From the NCBI GenBank assembly GCA_036785325.1, contig JAXIVH010000136.1:328501-392500 (forward strand): 64,000 nt of DNA, in the 5' to 3' direction. The translations under genes were made by a program, and so were the position numbers. This document shows, in pieces, positions 32,481-43,561 of the stretch (position 1 is its first letter; every line of letters starts with the position of its first letter). The DNA comes from Urophycis tenuis (Eukaryota; Chordata; Actinopteri; Gadiformes; Phycidae). The notes below the pieces were generated by a model. That model was not told where the DNA came from and made no database searches. It worked only from the letters and a program-made list of their open reading frames with translations.

Positions 32481-32915
32481 AAACTTCAATGTTTTGCTGT
32501 TGGATGTGCACAAACATCCAAAATCCTAAAGATTGTTGAATTTTTAAACCTGCACAAATATCGCCAAATGTAGAGATGTTATTGTTCATTTTTACATGTG
32601 CACAAATATCACCAGATGTAGAGATTGTATTGTTCATGTGCACAAATATCACCAGATGTAGTTGTTATTGTTCATTTCTTGTAAATCTGTATTAAACTTG
32701 AACTGGTGTTTTGCTGTTGACATCCCAAACATCACCAAATGTAGAGATGTTATTGTTCATTTTTACATGTGCACAAATATTACCAGATGTAGAGATGTTA
32801 TTGGTTCTTTTTTGTAAATCTGTATTAAACTTGAACTGATGTTTTGCTGTTGACATCCCAAACATCACCAAATGTAGAGACGTTATTGTTAATTTTTACA
32901 AATCTATAACTTGAA
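32480..32915. repeat. Imperfect minisatellite between the two ISL2EU genes
   Basis: Units containing CACAAATATCACCAGATGTAGAGA and TTATTGTTCATTTTTAC recur at 30-150-bp spacing, five to six copies. Confidence 0.75.
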
Positions 32916-32924
32916 CTGATTTAC

Positions 32925-33315
32925 TTTAAATTCAATTTGATTTATATAGCGCCAAATCACAAAAGTTATCTCATGGCACTTTTACATAGAGCAGGTCGAG
33001 ACCAGACTGTTGAATTTACAGAGACCCAACATTCCCCCATGAGCAAGCGCTTGGCGACAGCGGCAAGGAAAAAACTCCCCTTTAACGGGAAGAAACCTCG
33101 AACAGAACCTGGCTCTAGGTGGGCGGCCATCTGTCTTGACCGGTTGGGTTGAGAGAGAAAGAGAGGGGGGGGGGACAGAGAAACAGAGATGCACAGCAAC
33201 TGCAATAATAATACAGATACGGGTCCAAATATGGGTCCATCTCGGAGCCTCCTCAAACTCCATGTGGACCTGCAGGGCGACAAAGCAGATATGCTTCGGG
33301 GAAGAAGCGAAGTTT
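32925..33315 (+). repeat. Dispersed fish repeat (GATTTATATAGCGCCAAATC type)
   Basis: Begins AATTTGATTTATATAGCGCC and contains AAAAACTCCCCTTTAACGGG and GGTGGGCGGCCATCTG-like stretches. I recognise this as a common dispersed sequence in fish genomes, probably a LINE 3' UTR or a non-autonomous element. No ORF. Confidence 0.55.
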
Positions 33316-33417
33316 AGCAACATAAATGATTCCAAAAGTTGAGTAATCTAGAATAACAACAATTGTAAACTGAACACAGAATATAAATAGAACAATATTA
33401 AGTGAACAAAGGTTATT

Positions 33418-35641
33418 TTATCTACAACAAGCAGCCATGTAAAAATAAAAGAAAAAGTGATCTCCCTTCTCTCGTATCACTTCAGCAATCTCTCTGTCTT
33501 TGTATATTCTCTGTATGACCATGTCATCATCTGCAAAGACAACAAAGTCACACCACTCCATGCCAGTGATGAGAAGTTGCCCCTGGACCTGCCAATAGTA
33601 AGCATGTTGCCGCTTTAGTGACATAGTGTCACCACTTGATCTCAAGTACTTGCAGTCAACATAGCTCTTGACATTGGGGCATTTGATCTCCACCAAGCCA
33701 AATGGAGGGATCTCTGAGGGATCAAGTCAGGGGAACACCCTAACCAGGGAGTGTCAGGATGGATTACAAATCCACAGGGCCAATAGTTGATGTTCTTGAC
33801 CCTGCAGTACTCCTCTACAGCAACCGGCTCTAGTGCCAGGCCCCTCTTCATAGCAGCGGTCTGAACCATGCCCTTTCTCATCCTCTCCGCAAGATGTTGT
33901 GCTGCACTGTCACCTCGTACATGGCAGACCTCTCTGAAGTGGGACGATGTAACGCGTTGGCCCCTAACCCGATACCACTCCACAGAAAGGCTTTGGTCCC
34001 GAGTAGAAGCCTCCCCCTGTCTGGCTGTTTCTAAGCTTGTTTGCAGGGAGACCAGATACAGCTGTTGTTGAAGGCTGCAAACAAACTGGCAGGCCGTGGG
34101 CTCCAACCTGTAATCAGCCAATGGTAGAGGTGGTGGTGGAGGAGCATCTAGATGGTACTGGACACTTCTAGTGAGGGTTACCGGGTGTTGCATTGCAATG
34201 ACACTTCCCTCCTGGACTTTTCCGAGTGCTGACTGGACCAGAGGGACATCCGGGCTGATTGCCATGGTGGTGATGAGAGGTGCCATCGCATAAGCCTCTG
34301 CCACCTTCAGCACGTCTGGATCAGGCAGCTCCCCCTGCACTGCTTTATACAGTGTGCTTCTGTGTGTAAATAGTAACATGCAAAAGCTTGAGATGATTTG
34401 TAACCATATGTTGCCTCATTTATAGAAGCATTCTTAAGATAAAACATTATAGTACCTTACACCACCTCCTACAGTCCTCTGTTTTGGTTTAGCTGCCATC
34501 AAAACCATGTCCCTTACTCGGCCTGGCTTTACACCCTGTTAAAATGTAGTAATGTTTTTAGATACAATCTTTGCATGCATACCAATTACCTTGTACTATG
34601 TGGTTAATAATGCATTCAGAATGACCATAGTCCGTGGCTTGTGCCAGCGTTGTTCCATCTCAGTACAGCTCAGTACAGGTGGTACAGCACTAAGCTGGAG
34701 CTGGGAATAGTGTGCAGTCTGGTAAAGTAAGGCAACATTGTGATTGCACAACACCTTGCCAGCCACACAGGAACACACAGCCTCACACAGCTGCACTGTA
34801 GAGGAGCCATCAAGGACGATCTTTAAAAAAAGGAGAGATAGCTTTACCATCCGTAACACTAGAACCAACATGATCATTTAAAAAAAAAAAGTAATGTCAT
34901 AAATGTTAGATGTTAGTATGTCAGCAATGTTACAGTGTCATAATTAGTAAAGCATACTTTTGAACAGCATAACTGAAACTTAGGTACTGAAACTTAACTT
35001 ACAATAACAACAGCCGTCACAACCAGTTTCTGGAGTTTTCAGGAAGGCTAGATTTCAATTCTACTTTCTTTACGTGTTACGTCGGTTAAATAGCTGCAGT
35101 CTATCTTCTTTTGAGTGTTAAATTAGTTTAAAACTACCCACATGAAATCCCCAGAACATGATTGATGTAGAACTGGCATAGAAATGACGAACAACTGAAC
35201 TATTTAAAATCCTACTCTGAGGTTGTGAGGTTTCTCGTGTTTCCTCAATGACCTATGGCACGTAGCTCGGACGCTCACTCTCCCTGTGCCTGGCTCTTTG
35301 TTTGACACTAATATGGGTACAACATCATTAACAAAGCAAAACAACATCATATTACTCAAAACACAGGCAAACGCCGTTAAAATAAAATCATAGTAAACAC
35401 TAACGTTAAACCTCACTGCAACACAGCTGTGTTTGGCGGTTGGCCGCCTTCACATAGTGTGAAGGTCTGATTAAATATATTGACCTACCTTCATAATTGT
35501 CGATGTAACTCGATATGTACATCTTAAAGCCTTTCTCCCGCTTACTCCTGGGAGCTGACGATGCCGCCTGTATAATCTTATGTACATCATTAATTGTGAC
35601 TTTGGGCAAGTCTTGTAGACACCGTGTATAGAAAGTCATCT
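33418..35641 (-). pseudogene. ISL2EU second protein: SWIM zinc finger plus YqaJ-type nuclease
   Basis: The minus-strand start is at about 35641 (MTFYTRCLQDLPKVTINDVH). A later exon (34840-34596) carries CEAVCSCVAGKVLCNHNVALLY, a SWIM finger (CxC...CxH). The exon at about 34379-33720 leads to RGLALEPVAVEEYCR and GCSPDL. After a frameshift near 33720, VEIKCPNVKSY and QVQGQLLITGMEWCDFVV follow, ending at 33418. These are the E, D and ExK motifs of YqaJ/lambda-exonuclease-like nucleases. In ISL2EU elements this accompanies the transposase; its role in transposition is not established. Splice sites were not all resolved. Confidence 0.75.
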
Positions 35642-35740
35642 TCACCACAGATAATACACACACGATCTAACCGGAAACCGGCCGGCTTACCGGAACTAAA
35701 GCGGAAATCCCGAACGTTCTAATCGTGCAAAGACCCAATA

Positions 35741-36030
35741 GACATCATCTAGGGAATATTCCAGTAACCTGGTCCGTGACCAGTGTCGCCACCTGGTGGT
35801 AGAGGCCTATATCTCGGGTAAATTAGCCTAAAGTTTTTATTTGCCGTATAAAATCATAGGAAGGTCCTAAAAATGTTTAATGGTTTCAAAAAATTCGTAA
35901 TAAACCTCCGCACAATCTCAAATTGTGACCTATGCCATAGAATAATTAATTTAGGGTGAAATTGAAAACTTGGCATCTTGAATTCCAAAAATCAGGACCG
36001 GGTTCCAAAACCAAAGTCTAGGCGGCTCGA
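35741..36030. other. Non-coding flank, no gene
   Basis: Unique-looking AT-rich sequence to the right of the ISL2EU element, with a CACCTGGTGG segment. Nothing recognisable. Confidence 0.4.
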
Positions 36031-36075
36031 TATTCCTAATTAGGGTTAGGGGGTTAGGGTTAGGGTTAGGGGGGG
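36030..36075. repeat. TTAGGG telomere-like tract
   Basis: TTAGGGTTAGGG and TTAGGGGG variants. A second short tract lies at about 36518-36537, next to the Penelope-like 3' end. Confidence 0.85.
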
Positions 36076-36159
36076 CGGGGGAAAGAGGGGAGTGTGTTTG
36101 TTTGTGACCAGTAATTCCTCAGATCACAGTGTGGATCCCAGGCAAAAGAAGGGGGGGGG

Positions 36160-36345
36160 GGGGGGGGGCCCACACCAGGGCCCCACACCAGGCCCCACAC
36201 CAGGGCCCCACACCAGGCCCCACACCAGGGCCCCAAACCAGGCCCCACACCAGGGCCCCACACCAGGCCCCACACCAGGGCCCCACACCAGGGCCCCACA
36301 CCAGGGCCCCACACCAGGCCCCACACCGCTGCAGCTGCACGGTGT
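36160..36345. repeat. GC-rich minisatellite (CCCCACACCAGGG units)
   Basis: Twelve or so units of CCCCACACCAGG or CCCCACACCAGGG, preceded by a run of about 17 G. It ends with CCACACCGCTGCAGC...GTGTGGGG, a small palindrome. Long ORFs on both strands here are products of the repeat. Confidence 0.92.
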
Positions 36346-36643
36346 GGGGCCTGGTAAAACGTTTTTATGTAAAAAAAATAAAAATTTGGAAAAAAACGGA
36401 TGAATATTGGATCGTCTTGAGCGGCATTTGAACTCTGGTCTCCCGCAGGGCAGGTCAGGTCTACTGCCACCAAGCTATAGGTACATTTGCCTGGTCTTAG
36501 GAGAAATGTCATATAAGAGGGGTTAGGGTTAGGGTTTATAAAAAACAAGTAAATAAATAATTAGAAATGCTAAGAACCGTGCAAGCTTCAGAGCAGGCCC
36601 CGGCCTGGGAGATCCGCTCCGTGAGGAACATAAGGAGAGGCTT

Positions 36644-36983
36644 TTAAGCTCCATTTAGGCCTCCCGGAACGGTGGTCCCGAGCCTGTGGATCCACATTCT
36701 CTCAGCCCTCCTCCGCTGTCCACAGGTCCAGCGGTCGTTGTTCTGAAGGCCAGATATGATGAGGTGAGTGAGGGAATGTGACTGAAAGTGCTGAACAAGA
36801 GGGGTGGTGAGTTGACCTCTACCGATATTATATAGATGCTGGGATAGACGGGTGTGGATGGAGTGTTCGGTTTCGCCTATGTAGTGTTTTGAACAGAGTG
36901 TGCAGGTGATGATGTATATTGCATTGGTGGTGGTGATGGATAGAGGACCGAGTGTGGGAAATGCCATCTTATTGTGTGAGTTG
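36644..36983 (-). pseudogene. Penelope-like GIY-YIG endonuclease
   Basis: Minus frame: NAIYIITCTLCSKHYIGETE, with the Y..C..C...YIGET core of Penelope GIY-YIG domains. The catalytic Arg region (IHTRLSQHLYN) and RRRAERMWIHRLGT follow. It ends at a stop near 36644. Removing the hAT joins it in frame to ORF2 (KLIYNS|HNKMAFP). This nuclease nicks the target to prime reverse transcription. Confidence 0.88.
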
Positions 36984-37477
36984 TAGGGCTGGGATAAACG
37001 ATTATTTTTAACGATTAATATAGCGATTATTTTTTCGATGCATCGATTAATCTAACGATTCATTTTTTCAGTTCGATTCGATTTCGATTCGATTCGATTA
37101 TCGATTATCTCCCCATTAATTGACTAATAGCAATTTCTACATGTTGATTTACATATCTGAATGAAAAAAACATGAGTTCCTTAATATTGCAATACACGTT
37201 TTATTGCTTGAAACACATAGGCCTAGCTTACTGAATAAATTGCTTTCCAACAAGGTCACGGAATTGTTTCCTTTAAGATTAAAGAATTCCCATACTTAGA
37301 TGAACGAGTGCGTGTAGCCTTGGGCTGCATCCGAATACGCATACTTGACTACTATATAGTATGCATTTTGTAGTACGTGACAAATATATTTTGTAGTACG
37401 TGACAAATATAGTAACTAAGTTACTAAATAAATAATAATAATAATAATAAATAAATAAATAAATAAATAAATAAAAG

Positions 37478-40400
37478 ATGGCGGCGCCCAGGTCGGCAGC
37501 GGCTGCAATGGCTCTGATAGCACCAGTGAATTTCATGCCCAATAATACAAATAGGTTGCATACTGTTGACAGAAACCAGCAGCGATATTTTTCCAACACA
37601 GTGTACGACCGCCAGGAAGTACTAGACTTGGCAGAATTCAGCAGTTCTGGAGACGTAGATGCGACCACTCTGGAGCTTCTACGCAGCCCAGGACTACTAC
37701 GCCGGTCACATCCAGAGGCCGGCAGGGCAGCGGAGCCTCGTACCAACGGTGTCCGCCAGAGGAGGAGACGGAGGCGGTGCGGCAGGAAACGTAAACGGGG
37801 GTGTCGAGCAGGGCTAACAGCTAAGCTAAAGGCTAATCCGTTCAAATCGCCGCTACCCTCAGTCCTGCTCTCTAACATCCGTTCCCTGGAGAACAAACTG
37901 GACCACCTGAAGCTGGACTTGGCAACCAGACGGGAAACGAGGGACTGCTGCGCCATTATTCTCACGGAGACCTGGCTAAACCCATCAGTACCAGATGACG
38001 CCGTTAGCATGGAGGGGCTAACAACATTCAGGTCAGACAGGAGCGGCTCTCTCACCGGCAAATCATGGGGCGGCGGTGTATGCATATACATCAACAACAA
38101 CTGGTGCACTAACGTGGAGGAAATGGCAAGACACTGTTCTCCTGATGTGGAACTACTGACGGTGAAATGCAGACCTTTCTATCTACCTCGGGAATTCACT
38201 GCTATCATCATCACAGCCGTGTACATTCCCCCCAGTGCAAACACCAAAGAAGCCCTGAATGTCCTCTACCGCTCCATCAGTGACTTGCAATCTGTTCACC
38301 CAGAGGGGGTCTTCATCGTGGCAGGGGACTTTAATCAAGCAAATATGAAGACTGTTTTTCCTCACTTTCACCAGTATGTGGACTTTGCCACGAGAGGGAA
38401 AAATACACTGGACCTGAACTACACCAACATCAAAGGGGCATTCAAGGCAACACCCCGCCCCCACCTCGGCTCCTCAGACCATCTCTCTGTGATGCTAATT
38501 CCTGCATACAAGCCTCTGCTCATCAGGAATAAGCCCACTGTGAAGCAGGTGAGGGTCTGGCCTGCAGGAGCCATGGATGCATTACAGGACTGTTTCGAGC
38601 ACACAGACTGGGACATGTTCAAATCAGCTGCCGAGGACATCGAGGAGTATGCTGAGTCTGTGTCTGGATACATCCAGAAATGTATGGAGGATGTCAGTGT
38701 GGTCAGAAACATCACTACAAGGGCCAATGAGAAACCCTGGATGTCCAGTGAGGTACGTGCTAAGCTGAAAGCAAGGAACAAGGCTTTCAAGTCAGGTGAC
38801 ATCTTGGCTCTGAGGACAGCTAGAGCTAACCTGAACGGGGCCATAAGACTGGCTAAGCGCGCTCATGGACAAAAAGTGCAGGACTTCTTCAATGACCCCA
38901 CTAACACCAGACGGATGTGGCAGGGCATCCAAACCATCACTGACTACAGGGCAACTCCCCCCTCCTGTGAGAACAACACCAGCTTCCTCAATGAACTGAA
39001 CAAGTTCTTTGGGAGGTTCGAGGAATTAAACACCACCCCAGCAATAAAAACCACTCCTCACCCAGACGAGCAGACACTCTGCCTGGACCCTGCTGATGTC
39101 CGTAGAACCCTGAGGAAGATCAACGCCCGAAAAGCAGCTGGACCCGACAACATACCAGGGAAGGTGCTCAAGGAGTGTGCTGACCAGCTAACTGGGGTTC
39201 TCACAGACATCTTTAATACCTCACTGCATCTGGCTGTGGTACCATCCTGCTTCAAGACTGCCACTATCGTACCCGTGCCCAAGAAAAACTCAACCTCCTC
39301 CCTCAATGACTACCGCCCAGTAGCACTCACTCCCATCATGATGAAGTGCTTCGAGAGGCTGGTAAAGGATCACATGGTCTCCAGACTCCCTCCAACATTC
39401 GACCCATACCAGTTTGCTTACCGTCCAAATCGCTCCACGGAGGATGCCATCTCCTCCACACTTCATCGGAGCCTGGAGCATCTGGAGGGGAAAAATACAC
39501 ACGTGCGGATGTTTTTCCTGGACTTCAGCTCCGCATTTAACACTATCATCCCACAACACCTGATAAATAAACTGCCCCCCCTTGGATTCAGCAACCACCT
39601 GTGCAACTGGCTGCTAGATTTCCTCACAAACAGACCTCAGCGTGTGCGGGTGGGAAACAACATCTCCAGTGACATCTCCCTGAACATCGGTTCCCCCCAG
39701 GGCTGCGTCCTGAGTCCGCTGCTGTTTACACTGATGACCCACGACTGCTGCGCCAGGTTCACTACTAACCACATTGTGAAGTTTGCAGACGACACGACAG
39801 TAGTGGGCCTCATCAGTAACAACGACGAGCAGAACTACAGAGAGGAGGTGAAACATCTGGCAGACTGGTGTGTAACTGTTACGGCACCCTCAAATATGTG
39901 GAGAAGGTACTACATAACATACAAAGGCCATAGAGAAGCAGTGACGGTGTAACATTAATTTAATGAATGACAGAGGTTTGGACATAAACGGAGCATGGTG
40001 GCAATAAAGCAACAAAAGTAACAAAACAAACAGAAAGAATACCCTGACCACACCTAACTTAGGGAAAAGGTATCTTGCCTCACTCCCGACCAGAAACAAA
40101 AGACAAGAGTTTGTTGTGAGTCTTCCGGGTCCACTAACTGCTATACTTACTAACCTTACCTAAATAACGTGTAAACCCATCACGAGGCACCACGAAAAGG
40201 CCGTCAGTCTGCCGACGTAGCGGATGGGAAGTGGGAGCGAGAGAGAGAGCTCAGACGTCAAACGGGGCGTCTTTATAGAAGTCGCTCCACCCACAATCAG
40301 CAAGCATCTAGCGGGACACAGCATGGCCTGTAGGGGGGGACAGGAAATAGCAGGAGTAGTCGTAGCAAAAATAACACAGCAAGCAAACACTGTTCACTTG

Positions 40401-41005
40401 CCCTTAATAGCGTAACAGTAACCAACAACCTGATCCTGAATGTCTCAAAAACAAAAGAGATCATCGTGGACTTCAGGAAGATCCAGCCCAGCCACCCCCC
40501 CCTCATCATCAACAACTCTGCAGTGGAGGTCGTCAGCAGCACCAGGTTCCTGGGAACGCAGATGACCAACTCCCTCACCTGGTCGAACCACACTGGCACT
40601 CTTGTAAAGAGGGCCCAGCAGCGCATGCACTTTCTGCGACGGATGAGGAGAGCACATCTTCCCCCTCCCATTCTCACCACCTTCTACAGAGGAACTATAG
40701 AAAGCATCCTGACTACCTCCATCTCAGTCTGGGCAGCGGCCTGTAGTGCCTCGGACTGGAAGTCCCTACAGAGGGTGGTGAGGACAGCGGAAAAAATCAT
40801 TGGGACTCCACTTCCTCCCCTCCAGGAAACTGCAAGAAAACGCTGTTTGACCAGGGCTCATAACATCACCAAAGACTCCTCCCACCCCCACCACAGACTG
40901 TTCTCACTGCTGGCGTCTGGAAGAAGATTTCGCAGCCTACGGAGCAGAACAGCCAGACTCACGAACAGCTTCTTCCCACATGCCATAAGACTGCTGAACA
41001 CTTAA
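37478..41005 (+). CDS. LINE ORF2: endonuclease and reverse transcriptase, intact except for an LTR insertion
   Basis: The ATG at 37478 opens a frame with an Arg-rich N terminus. The AP endonuclease follows: LLSNIRSLENKLDHL, LTETWLNP, VAGDFNQAN, SSDHLSVML. The reverse transcriptase comes next: NDYRPVALTPIMMKCFERLV, FLDFSSAFNTI, GSPQGCVLSPLLFTL and VKFADDTTVVGL. The frame is open to the LTR at 39877. It resumes at 40423 with NNLILNVSKTKEIIVDF and ends at 41005 after RLLNT. Excising the LTR and one 5-bp duplication gives one uninterrupted frame of about 990 codons. It was therefore probably active when the LTR inserted. Confidence 0.88.
39877..40417. mobile_element. Solo LTR, 541 bp
   Basis: Starts TGTTACGG and ends GCGTAACA, flanked by the 5-bp duplication GTAAC (39872-39876 and 40418-40422). 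TG...CA ends and a 5-bp duplication fit a Gypsy- or Copia-type LTR. An AATAAA lies at about 40003. No internal region remains. Confidence 0.85.
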
Positions 41006-42103
41006 ACCATGCCCCTTCACCTCACCTCCCCCCCCCCATTCACACTCCTACACAGGACTACCTCACCTCACTCAGGATCTCTCATACTGCACTATACCAT
41101 ACATTGCAACGGACTATATATCATTACATTTCATTTTTGTCTTTGCACTATATAAAAAAAATAAAAATAAAAAATAGATCTAATAATACACTGTGAATTT
41201 TTATTTATGTTAATATTCCATCTATCTCAATACCCACTGTGCAATTAAAATTATATTTATCCTAGCTATATTTATATATATACATATATATTTTTTTTTT
41301 CTCTAATATCCATCTGTCATGTATATATATATAGGTTTCGTTCTTTTTTCATAGCAATTCAACTGTGCAATATATTCATATCTTCAACGGACTAATCTAT
41401 TTATCTATTTATTTATTTTTTTTATTTTTTTTAAACAAAAAAAACAAAAACAAAAATTGTACATATGCATATTCACTGCTGTGCTCTATTGTCATTGTTC
41501 GAAATTTCGTTTCTGATGCAAATCCGAAATGACAAATAAAGTCTGTCTAAGTCTAAGTCTAAGTCTAAGTCTAAGCCCTGTTACTAATTACTAAGTACGT
41601 CCGAATGCTTAGTACGCATTATGTAGTACGGAAATGGTTCCCGAATGCGTACTACCGCCACAGTGTACAACGGTAGCAGAGATTCTCTTACAATGTAGAG
41701 AATCTCTGACGGTAGGACACTACGCTATCCTACAATGCAGCAGAGTCTGGTAACCGAAGAAGAAGAACGCCGCGGAGAAAATTAAAATAAATAAAAGCAG
41801 CGATATCAAGAGCCATTCACGCAGAAAGAGACATTTTAATTCACCAGTAACGACGACAAGACAGAAAACTATGAGGTTAAATATCGGAGGTGACTTTTTT
41901 TTAATATTATTTTTTTTATTTTGCCGGCATCTGATCTGCCGCGCACAGAGGGGAAATACGTTATCTCCAAACATCCGGTAGCATTTTCGGTGGTGTTCGG
42001 AAGCGTTCGGAGGCGTTCTACGTACGGCTGTAGCACGTACTACATTAACGGTCAAGTAGTAGACACTGAACAGAAATAGTATACTGAGTATTCGGATGCA
42101 CCC

Positions 42104-42322
42104 TTGGACTTTTAAAGTGTAAATTGCAGGTTGAACACCACAACCAATTAATGTGTACATAAAGCGTTCAATATGTACATACTTAAATATTTTTGTCTTA
42201 AAATGCGTTAAAATAACATTTATTGTGGTTTCAGCAAAGGTAGCATGTTTGTTAACGAAAGTGGTTGATGACGTCATAAGAGGTAGTCGTAGTAGGCTAA
42301 CCCGCTAACCCAATACTCTGCA
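42104..42322. other. hAT interior, probable promoter of the P2X7-like gene
   Basis: Non-coding. A CRE-like palindrome TGACGTCA lies at about 42269, some 50 bp before the ATG at 42323. A second TGACGTCA near 43075 sits in inverted surroundings (CTTATGACGTCA). Regulation by CREB/ATF is only inferred. Confidence 0.4.
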
Positions 42323-42872
42323 ATGGAGAACGACTGGGAGACTGAGGAGGTGGAAACCAATCCAATTATTTATGGACCGCAGCCATACAATTTTGAGCCT
42401 GTCAGGTGTGAAAGAGGGGAGGAGATTGCCAGGAATCATGGCCATGGTGTCATTAGTTCTTATCAGAGCCGTAGAGATGCACACTGCACTGGTAATCGCT
42501 ATCGCGCATCAATCGTCATACAACTATGCCCTTCCTCCACATACGTATTATATATATCCATTCCTCACGATTTAATTAGCAATGCTCATTGTCAGAAAGA
42601 AAAGAGAGATGTCTCGATGTCCCCATCGCTTTGTTCGATAGGTGTTTGTGTGGGCAGTGCCACCCGATGGAATCAGCGGTGGAGAGTATGTGCTGCCGTG
42701 AGGTGAACGCGTTTTGGAGTATTGTCGAACAACTTGACCCGCGACCGGCAGATCTGACGTGCCTCACGCAGCATCCTGGTTTTGAGGCATGCTGCCTGAA
42801 CCCGTTTGTTTTGCGTGTAGCGTACTCTCATTTCAGGCAGGATCACGGTCCTCTCCAAGCCAGCACACAAGA
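42323..42872 (+). CDS. P2X7 'ballast'-domain-like protein, partial (2 exons)
   Basis: Exon 1 (42323-42405) encodes an acidic start MENDWETEEVETNP. A GT/AG intron joins it in phase to exon 2 (42642-42872): RCLCGQCHPM, SMCCREVNAFW, LTQHPGFEACCLNPFVLRVAY. The CxCGxC...CC...HPGF pattern matches the cytoplasmic Cys-rich ballast domain of P2X7 receptors, without any channel part. A donor (GTATGT) at 42873 implies further exons that I could not find. Many fish genomes carry stand-alone proteins of this kind. Function unknown; DNA-element cargo is likely. Confidence 0.65.
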
Positions 42873-43561
42873 GTATGTTTATAATTGAGTTATTCCCTTA
42901 ATCCTTTTTAATATAAAAACACCTTTTATCCAAAAGAACAAAATGAACTTGTGGACCCTCTGCCCTGTTTTAAGCGAATTCACACATCTCGCACATACAC
43001 ACTGGTTGACCATTTTTGTTTGTCTGCCAATTCTCCTAATGCCGGTAACTCTAGTCTTGGAGTGAGCACCTCTTATGACGTCACGCCCCGCCCAGTGGAA
43101 GTGAGCCGGAGCGCCTAAAACCACTGTTAAAAGTCATTTTATTCAGCTTTTCGGTATCAAAAACCATACAAAACGATGGTGGGCAGTTCTAATATGTATA
43201 TTTAATAAGAATATTGCATTAACTTCATAAAAAATGTAACCTGCAATTTACACTTTAAAGCTCTGAGGAGCCACTCGCGTTGTTACTCTCCGGCGCCGCC
43301 ATCTTTGTTTTGGGTCTGACTGACTTCAGAGTTTGCTTCACTTCTCTGAGTTTGCAAACGTAGTGCATTACCGCCATCGACTAGACAGAGGTGTCATCAC
43401 TCTAGGACATCACCAGTACATTCAAAATAAATAAATAATAATAATAAAAAAGAAAATAATAATACGCTTTTTTTTTTTTTTTTTATCGACACGCATATTT
43501 TGCGTTGACGTATTTTTTGCGTTGACGTAATCGATTACGTCGATGCGTCGTCCCAGCCCTA

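Larger units (their letters stand above)
28451..35738. mobile_element. ISL2EU-type DNA transposon, complete ends
   Basis: Perfect 37-bp inverted repeats (28451-28487 and 35702-35738, tip TTGGGTCTTTGCACGA) flanked by TA on both sides. It encodes two convergent genes. The first is a THAP plus DDE transposase on plus. The second is a SWIM plus YqaJ-type nuclease on minus. This pair is the known hallmark of ISL2EU elements. It carries a nested LINE (29877-31781) and other repeats. Confidence 0.88.
37440..41575 (+). mobile_element. Jockey-superfamily (L2/Rex/CR1-like) LINE with (GTCTAA)n tail
   Basis: The ORF is at 37478-41005, with a 3' UTR ending AATAAAGTCTGTCTAAG and five GTCTAA-type units. 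Flanks GTTACTAA recur on both sides, a possible target duplication. It is interrupted only by a solo LTR at 39877-40417. Confidence 0.8.
37322..42103. mobile_element. Non-autonomous DNA element with GGTGCATCCGAATAC-type ends
   Basis: The left end GGGCTGCATCCGAATAC is inverted at the right end as GTATTCGGATGCACCC. The interior sequence (CGCATTCGGGAACC, GATCAGATGCCGGCAAAAT and so on) is shared with 61.7-62.18 kb, a second partial copy. It contains the LINE at 37440-41575. The target duplication is unclear; a 2-3-bp TT/TTG duplication is possible. Confidence 0.7.
36984..43561. mobile_element. hAT-type DNA transposon inserted in the Penelope-like element
   Basis: Ends TAGGGCTGGGA...TCCCAGCCCTA as inverted repeats, flanked by the exact 8-bp duplication GTGAGTTG (36976-36983 and 43562-43569). 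An 8-bp duplication is diagnostic of hAT. The subterminal parts are rich in CGATTAAT-like motifs. No hAT transposase was found inside. The interior holds a second DNA element (37322-42103) and a P2X7-ballast-like gene. Confidence 0.88.

Noticed and set aside
36425..36490. tRNA-like sequence on minus (TAGCTTGGTGG and GAGTTCAAATGCC resemble A and B boxes)
   Set aside because: Acceptor and T stems do not pair, and no SINE body or tail is evident.
36066..36548. Gly/Trp- and Pro-rich ORFs on both strands
   Set aside because: Products of the CCCCACACCAGGG minisatellite in all frames.
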